DNA from: Lactarius indigo
Lineage: Eukaryota; Basidiomycota; Agaricomycetes; Russulales; Russulaceae
DNA: 64,000 bases
Assembly (NCBI GenBank): GCA_025766275.1
Contig: JAFKAC010000095.1
Coordinates: forward strand, 124,001 to 188,000
Direction of reading: 5' to 3'
Below are positions 57,643-64,000 of the stretch, piece by piece (position 1 is the stretch's first letter; each line of letters starts with the position of its first letter). Under the pieces are notes generated by a model, which was not told the origin of the DNA, made no database searches, and saw only the letters and a program-made list of their open reading frames with translations. Position numbers and translations under genes: made by a program.

Positions 57643-58284
57643 TAAGGCCATAAGTTTGAGTTCAGGGTCAGAGTCAGGGTCTGGGAATATCGGTGGGGAC
57701 ACGACGCGGCGGGAAAGCATTGTGAAGCGTGGACTGGGCAGTGTCTCTGCTGGTTCGTTTTCAGTTTCACCTATTTTTCTCGGAAACAATTTAAAGTTCT
57801 CGTCACAGCGGGAAGTAAGGTTCTTGGCAAGTTTACAAAGTGACCGGGTGTGTCTCATAGATTGTGTTTTTTTTGGACGTCAATTAGTGTGCGAGCCCTG
57901 GGAAAACCTTGTGTAACACAGACTTTGAGTATTGAAATAACCCGGACTTGTATGTTGTGTCAGTCTTATGAAGAACTGGCGCGGTGTTCTGTGGACCGTT
58001 GAGCGCCTCGGGGTGCCTTTCGGCGTCCGTGGTATAGGATACCAAACTGCTGCGCTGCTGAGGCCTGCAATGGAACGGGAGACACAGGTTGTCAGGACGC
58101 CTATGTCAGCCTCATTTCATTGATGCGTAGCCAGGATGAGGGGCGGTTGATCCGCGATGAGTGAGGATGGGGTTGTGAACAATTGAATGGTTGTAGTCTG
58201 GCCGATGTATCTTCAGAAAACACGATTCCCTTTATTGTGAAAGGGAATATGACATCTTCAGGCAATGTGCCCGAAAGAAAATTG
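57643..58284. other. 3' flanks of two convergent genes
   Basis: The glycosidase gene ends at 57642 and the aldo-keto reductase gene ends at 58285 from the other side. A reading frame continues through 57650-57916 in another phase, but no splice links it convincingly to the glycosidase gene. Confidence 0.5.
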
Positions 58285-59778
58285 TTACATCCCATATGTC
58301 GGCACATATGGACTGAGCTCCAGCCATACGTTATCCACGGCAGCGACAACCTCTGCGGGTAGTGGCCCCTTCGCACTGCAAAGTCCGTTAACTCCTCAAA
58401 CAGACCAGGTAGAGTGACAAGTCTTAACTGATCCGCAAGAGATTCTTCTAGCTGGGGGAGCTTGCTCGCCCCATAAATAATGCCAAGGTCATCTGGACGC
58501 ATTTGACTGTGGTGCACAAGCCAGCGCACGGCCACTTCGCACAACGTCAATCCGTGAGCCGCCTACAATGCACATGTTACTAGGCCGCTCGTATGTGGGG
58601 CAGTGTCGAAAAAAAGGCACCAAGAAAGGCTGGAAACGTTGCAACACGGCGGGAGCGCGTGCGTAACGGGTACGGTACCAGGGTATACCCTTCTCCGTGT
58701 TAAAACGAAAGTTGGTTTCCAACAAGGCTGGATCGGTGATCCGATCGGTGAGGAGGCCACCGCTGCCCATTGGTTGAGACATTGAACTCGATCCAAATAT
58801 TCAGATCTTACGCCAGAGGGGAAAATGCCGCGAAGCGAATGCCGAACCGTCTGAGGCAAGGGAAGAGCCTTGGCGCGGGATGGCATCAAGCTGCGCGAGA
58901 AGAATACATAACTTACTCGGCTTCGTTAACCCGATCGATAAAGTTGTAGATCCCTTGGTAGACCGTCGGAGCGACGTATCCATTGAGTCTGCAGATCGTG
59001 GCGATCTCTGAAACCTATCGATGACACGCACCAACTCGCAGCGAACTCGTGAACGTGACGCGGGACTACCCACCTCCCAAGATGGGTAGTTACTCAACCC
59101 AAAGCTCTCGCTAATTAAATCAACCCAGAGAATTCGACGTTGTTTGAATAGAACGCACAAGGTGCCTTGCTTATGGAGCTCGTCGATAGCACCTACTGTT
59201 TCCGCGAATGGCACAGATCTATCTGGCTTGTGAAGATACAGCGTTCGAATCTTGACTCCGTTCAGAGCTATCACGGATTCTTGTACGAGCTCCTTGAGAC
59301 GCGCAGCGGAGTGATCACCTGGATTGTCAGGCCAGACTCTGCAAATTACCTAGCAGTTAGAAACGGACAGCCTGGGTTTCTAAGGTCGTCAATCAAAAAG
59401 ACCGAACTTTGTATCCACAGAGACACCCTTCAGATCTAGTTTGGAAATAATCTGGCCAGGAAGTACGACCTTTCCTAAGAAACGGGGTGATCTTGGTGGT
59501 ACCCGCAGCATGTGCTGACCTGCTCCGTCGTTCCACCCCCATATTTACGTGCCGCATCGACGGCGTTGTGTCCTTGACTCACAAGGAGATCGATAAACTT
59601 TTGAGCGTCAGCCGGGTTGCTGATTGACCCGAAAGGTCCAGTTGAACCGAACGTAGCGGCACCCTACAATAACGCAGGGAATGGCACATGTATTAACATA
59701 CACGGTAGTAAAAAAAAGAATAAAGTCTGAAACGGAAATGCCTACACAAATCGCAGGTACTCGTGCGGCGGGTGTCAT
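58285..59778 (-). CDS. Aldo-keto reductase, aflatoxin B1-aldehyde reductase type (319 aa)
   Basis: Ten exons: 59778-59746, 59663-59520, 59451-59408, 59338-59159, 59110-59074, 59014-58917, 58868-58812, 58762-58621, 58562-58429 and 58375-58285. All introns are GT-AG with consistent phases, summing to 960 nt with stop. The AKR catalytic tetrad is visible: Asp47 (NAVD), Tyr52 (RKY), Lys74 (SVDTK) and His110 (TLYLH). Family blocks GAATFGSTGPFG, FGLSNYPSWE, APTVYQGIYN, FGIRFAAFSPLAGG, VRWLVHHS, IIYGASK and KGPLPAEVV follow in order. AKR7-type enzymes reduce aldehydes (for example aflatoxin dialdehyde, succinic semialdehyde) with NADPH in the cytosol; the substrate here is unknown. The usual length is about 320-340 aa, so the gene is complete and looks functional. 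It converges with the glycosidase gene. Confidence 0.9.
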
Positions 59779-60111
59779 TGTGGTGGGCAGATGATAACGA
59801 GGATCGCCGGCCAGACGTCAAAGGGCCCAGCCTTTATAACGAAGCCGGTTAACTCAGGGCCATCGTTTTAACTCGAATTGACCAGGTTTGGACGGCTTTC
59901 TTTTCGGAGAAGGGCGATCTTCATGGTGTGTTCCGCGGCGGCGCGGAAGGCATGACCGGAGGTCACACAGTCACGCGGTCCCTTCTGAAAACCTACTAGA
60001 CAACGCATCTACAGTATCTTGCTACCAGGTCAAACGTCATGTGCCTCACGCCTGTGACCCAGTGTAGGCGATGTCGTTGTAGTAGTCGCATAGCGGCAAA
60101 CCGATTTTACC
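59779..60111. other. Upstream region of the aldo-keto reductase gene
   Basis: No gene recognised. It should contain the promoter of the minus-strand reductase and the 5' side of the small plus-strand reading frame at 60112. Confidence 0.45.
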
Positions 60112-60498
60112 GTGACGGTCGCGATCATGACCGCGGAACAATATGCCCAACTCGGGCGCGATACTCGCGGTTTGGAAGTTCTTTTGCTGTGGTGTCAGTT
60201 CCATATCCAATATCACAGTGAGTTATTAGCAATTTCCCTGAGCAGTCTCTCCAACATCGTCTTTGCAGTAACACACATTCCTGAGCGAAACCTCCTAGCT
60301 TTGTGCTACCATCATAATGGTTCCGAGTCCAAGCAGATTACCGAGGGTCGCAGCATTGTATCCGAGAAACGCTCCGCTGGACAAGCCGCACTAATTGAAG
60401 CGATGACGAATCACTCCACCCCTTTGCGTAATATTATTCTCGGCCTTGCTCCGGTACTATTGGACTCGATGCTAGACCGGTGGCTGCCGAATTTCTGA
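60112..60498 (+). CDS. Small hypothetical reading frame (128 aa)
   Basis: An uninterrupted frame begins MTVAIMTAEQYAQLG; the second methionine (MTAEQYAQL) is an alternative start. It has a hydrophobic middle (IVFAVTHIPERNLLALCYH) and a C-terminal segment LRNIILGLAPVLLDSMLDRWLPNF. No family is recognised. Length and composition make a genuine gene or last exon possible, but there is no supporting splice evidence. Confidence 0.35.
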   Translation: MTVAIMTAEQYAQLGRDTRGLEVLLLWCQFHIQYHSELLAISLSSLSNIVFAVTHIPERNLLALCYHHNGSESKQITEGRSIVSEKRSAGQAALIEAMTNHSTPLRNIILGLAPVLLDSMLDRWLPNF

Positions 60499-62889
60499 AA
60501 AGAACGACAGACAGGAATAGGCCATCTTCCTGGTTACATCTTCTAGAATTCGGCCTCTCTCTTTTGTTTCTCTTCCATGGTCATTACTCACTCCACACTG
60601 AGTTCTGGGGACCCATTTAGGTGGTCGACGTAAAACCAGCCTTGTTGTATAAGGTGAAAGTTTTTTAAAAGAACCTAACGAGTCCATGAGGTTACGTATC
60701 TGTGGCACCCCTTTATCGTCGAGTTCCTACATGACTAGGCTACCGACTTTTTTGCCCGTTTCACGTCAGCTGATTCAACGATGGCAGATCTAGAAGGACG
60801 AATCTATTCAGAACCTTTCGAAAGATCGTCGGCCATCGGCGGAGTTTCAGTGCGGTTTCTTTGCCGTAACCGCGGTGGATGGTGGGCTGGGGGATGGTGC
60901 GATGATGCATGATGCATGGCGTTTCCAGGGTCCGAGGGAATCAAATGGAAGAAGACGTATCCATAGAAAAAATCATGCTAGGTGATGGGGTGAGATTTTA
61001 CTTTGGATATCGTTCGCACCAATCAGACCCACAAAGGCGTACGGTGCGCGCGCTCGCAGTCTTGTCGACAGTGGGTATATTCTCTCATTTTCTCGGCTGC
61101 GGCAATCGGAAACACTAAACTTGACCGTCTTGACCGGCGGAAGATAGGCCGTCTGCCGACACCTGGATACGAACGAAGGCGCGATTGATCCGCATGCAGG
61201 AGGAACCCACACCAGATGCGTCTGTATGTGCGATTAAGTCGTAATGGCTTCTTCTAGGAGCAAGCTGCCCTCCTGCTGCCCGAAAGAAGGGCTACAGGCA
61301 ACCGCCAATGAATTGAATCAGGGTCTTACCGGACAAGAAGCCGGAACGTCGTTTCGACTCGACAGTTCAGTTTTTGAGTTACGTGGAACGGTGGAAGGCT
61401 CCGCCGCAGTGCTCCAGGGATTGCGCAGGTGGGACCAACGGCATTACAAGTGCATGAATCATTCAGCGCTGGAGGCTATTAGCCAGCGGAACCGCTGCGT
61501 CTGGCTCAAGAGATGCAACAGTACGACTGATAGTACACTGCACGTTTTTTGAGGTGCAAACACTGGGGTCGACGAAAGTTGCAACCGACCAGTTTATGGA
61601 ATTTAATACCTAAAGACAGAACGGGAATATCCCACTAAGGCAAAGAGATGCCGAAGCGTAGGGTCCCCACTGTTCGGATATCGTCTTGTACCGGCATGCT
61701 GCCAGACGCTCATAGATAATCGAAGATTCTCGAGAGAAACGGACCAGAGAAAAGACAGGAAGAACGTGATCGTTTTGAGCCCTATTCGCTGCGCCCTTGA
61801 AGAGTACACGTTCAGACCCATTTGGGGGGGGGGGGGGGGGGGGGGGAGGGGGAGGAGCTACGGTTTTCCCGGATTAGAATTCAAAGGGCTGGGAGGAACG
61901 TCCTGCTGGGTTTTACCTTCTAGTATTTCTTGTTGTCACCTGGTGAGGAGCCTGCTCAACGACGGCGACCGCCATTTCAAGTGCGAATTGGATCTGTCTT
62001 TCTTTAATAACTGGAAATAGCCAAGCATACCACATCCTGAAATCAGCCCGAAAACCGTCCAGTTTTTTTTACCGTCCAGTCATTTAGGGGCGACAAGAGT
62101 TGATCCGAATTTGCTAATGATCATCACTGAAGACCCTTCTTGCATCATCGCTGTTGCTGCGTGTGGCAGAAGAGGCAACGCCGAGCATCCGCGGGATTCA
62201 TGTCTAAACTGCAGAAACCAAGAGCAACGACAACCAAAACCTATCCGGAAATTCGTAATCGGGTATCTGATCATGATCATATATTGTTGTTGCGGCTACA
62301 AAGAGTAAACATGTTAGGTGATAGCGGTCAGTGCAGGCGGGAACAAAGCGGCCTATGGGGTAGGGCAAATGATGGTAGCGATGCGAGTACTGGACGATAG
62401 CAAGCTAGACAAACAACCAAGAGATGGCAAGAAGTCGTACGTACAGCGAGGCGACACACATTAGTACATCGTAAATCAAGCGAGAAACAAGATGCCGTCA
62501 ATAGAGCTCAATGCGCTGTACCATCATTCCAGTATGAATCGGACGGAACACTGGCCCTGGCAGCTTCCCTAACCATCCGTCGGGGTGGTATGGGTTGTGT
62601 GGAAGCTCATCCATACAAAATGAATCGCGTTCCTCGCCATCCCATGGTGAAGGGCGCACCGGCGCAAGTGGGATGGGACAAGACTTGCGTGATGGCGTTA
62701 GATCAAAAACCTCGCAAGCTCAGCGGGACCCAAGGTGTGGGTGTAGGTGCCCGGCGAGGACGCTTTTTCGCTGGGCGCGGGGCATTTCCATCGTAATTCG
62801 AGTCGGAAGTAGAGGTGCGCTTAGGCGATGGAGTGGAGCTACGTGGCGAGAGAACCGTCTCCGACAATGTTCCGGTGCTACTCCCCTCG
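60499..62889. other. Intergenic region with no recognised gene
   Basis: Only short reading frames are present; the longest (61244-61552, 102 codons) has no recognisable domain. A 23-G tract lies at 61824-61846. The 3' flank of the zinc-finger gene lies at the right end, where a Ser/Thr/Pro-rich frame with PAKKRPRRAP (62703-62990) may be an alternative C-terminus of that gene. Confidence 0.45.
61824..61846 (+). repeat. 23-nt poly-G tract
   Basis: An unbroken run of G, followed after one A by further G-rich sequence (AGGGGGAGGAG). It has the same length as the poly-C tract at 54942-54964. Confidence 0.9.
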
Positions 62890-63397
62890 CTACCCGACCG
62901 GATCGTCCTGGGACGTTGTGGAGGTGGAACTCGTATCGGTGGGTTGCCCTGCGCTACTAGCTTGCGCGTTGTGCATAGTGTTGACAGGCCGAAGCACACA
63001 TCTCCGGACATGACGATTCAGATTTGATGCAACACTAAAACGGCGGCTACAGATGTCGCAAACGTGCACTAAAGGAATGGTCGTCAAAATGAAAGCAATG
63101 GAACACTGAAGAGAAAACGCACATTTCTCGCCTGTATGGACAAGCATGTGCTACCGAGGGGGGGTCAATTGAGTAATGGACTAAAAATGACAATGGATGG
63201 ACCTTTTTCAGAGTACTTGGGCGATCAAATGCCTTTTCACACATGGAACAAGAGTGAACTCTTTTGCGACATCGTGCTGCGGATTTGAGCGGGGAAGGCG
63301 GGTTCTCGTTTTGAGGGGGAGATGGGGGCCTCATAGGAGGGATGGCCATGGCGGGGGGGACGATCTGCTCTTCGAGAGTGGCTATGGATGGATACAT
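62890..63397 (-). CDS. Small zinc-finger protein with one C2H2 and one C2HC finger
   Basis: Exons are 63397-63203, 63150-63123 and 63068-62890, in phase over introns of 52 and 54 nt (133 aa from this start). A Pro-rich N-terminal part (PPSPPQNENPPSPLK) precedes finger 1, CSMCEKAFDRPSTLKKHMLVH, with the TGEK linker, and finger 2, CDICSRRFSVASNLNRHVRRC, whose last ligand is Cys instead of His. This pattern is common in basidiomycete transcription factors with two terminal fingers. Introns fall inside the finger region. The start is uncertain: the frame is open upstream to about 63,523 and another 5' exon is possible. The C-terminus may continue in another frame into a basic, Ser/Pro-rich tail (to 62703) by an intron I could not settle. 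A nuclear DNA-binding role is inferred from the family. Confidence 0.7.
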
Positions 63398-64000
63398 GAG
63401 CCTTATATGCGGCGGGCCGGTCGCTTGCGGTACGTGGGAAACTGGAGAAATTGTTGCTCGGGGACGCGAACAGTGGCGGCCATTGATATTGAGAATGGCT
63501 GGCCGTGTCTGTGGGAATATCACCCAATATAAACCCGGTGAGTGGGGATGTGAACCTCGTGACCACCCAGCTGGTGTGGTGAGGGGGATCCCCCCGAGAA
63601 GCTGGCCATAGCGGCACCTGACGACGTTTCAGGCACGGGGGACGGATATTGATTAATGAAGCTGGATGCCATAGATTACAGAGGGAGAGAGAGAGAAAGA
63701 AAGAGTGCGAAAGTGAGGAAGGGACATCCACAGTAGCAATGATGCTGGAAGCTATATACGCATGGCGAAGGAACGGCGGGATGGGGTTGGCCAAGGACTG
63801 AGAGATCGGACGCCATCATGGATACTCCGCGCGGCTTCGCGGAACTTGAATTCTTTCAGACCAAAACCCGAGCCTGACCCTGAGACGTGAGGTCGCCACG
63901 AGCGTCAAGCCCAACCTGCCCCCTGTGCCCCCCTGCTTCTGCGCCGCGAGTTTCCGTACATCCACCCCAGACCACGATCTCGGTCCATCTCCTGTACATG
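63398..64000. other. 5' region of the zinc-finger gene and window end
   Basis: This is probably the promoter and 5' UTR of the minus-strand zinc-finger gene, with a GAGAGAGAGA-type purine stretch near 63,682-63,705. No gene is recognised in the last 200 bp. Confidence 0.45.

Noticed and set aside
57389..57916. 175-codon plus-strand frame at the end of the glycosidase gene
   Set aside because: It overlaps the real frame and depends on the same low-complexity sequence; no splice site joins it in phase.
1..64000. tRNA, rRNA, CRISPR arrays and bacterial-type operons
   Set aside because: No tRNA cloverleaf with A/B boxes, no rRNA-like stretch and no regularly spaced palindromic repeats were recognised by eye; introns and elements show a eukaryotic nuclear context.

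Overview
The window looks like a gene-poor, transposon-rich stretch of a filamentous basidiomycete nuclear genome, most likely Agaricomycetes. The host genes have many very short introns (about 48-75 nt, canonical GT-AG). The mobile elements are those typical of that group: Ty3/gypsy chromoviruses, Ty1/copia elements, a Plavaka/KDZ-type transposase remnant, a MULE and a LINE. The species cannot be named from the sequence. No RNA gene, CRISPR array or bacterial-type feature was seen.

Positions 1-53,522 are almost entirely nested transposable elements. From left to right: (i) a decayed gypsy element, G1 (1-5667, minus), carrying two solo LTRs; (ii) a copia remnant (about 5.7-7.1 kb, minus); (iii) a LINE (about 7.1-17.65 kb, plus) split by a gypsy chromovirus, G2 (8616-17064, minus, target duplication ctaga), which itself carries a solo LTR; (iv) a G-rich minisatellite and several solo LTRs (17.7-20.7 kb); (v) a large copia element, E1 (20.4-32.7 kb, minus), interrupted by two solo LTRs and by a complete younger copia element, E2 (26410-32047), whose two 182-bp LTRs are identical; (vi) a Plavaka-like transposase 3' end (32.7-42.5 kb) broken by LTR insertions, one of which contains another solo LTR and a full gypsy element, G3 (34795-42103), whose integrase reading frame runs into a BTB/POZ domain; (vii) a divergent pair of unrecognised repetitive-family genes (43.7-47.4 kb); (viii) a MULE with a SWIM zinc finger (48.1-53.5 kb). 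Target-site duplications were found for sixteen insertions.

From 53.6 kb onward the sequence is ordinary genic DNA. It holds a P-loop kinase of the uridine kinase/phosphoribulokinase type and, divergently, a GH71/GH99-like glycosidase with a long proline-rich tail. These are followed by a ten-exon aldo-keto reductase of the aflatoxin-aldehyde-reductase type and a small C2H2 zinc-finger gene near the right edge. Exon structures were worked out by hand from splice sites and reading-frame continuity.

Two themes link the repeat-rich part. Nearly every internal stop in the decayed elements is TGA where arginine (CGA) would be expected, and LTR pairs differ mostly at CpG positions, so decay appears to be driven by CpG deamination. 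The three gypsy elements each carry, next to the LTR, an 11-12 nt stretch complementary to a segment inside their own LTR. This is the self-priming signature known from the Tf1/sushi group.
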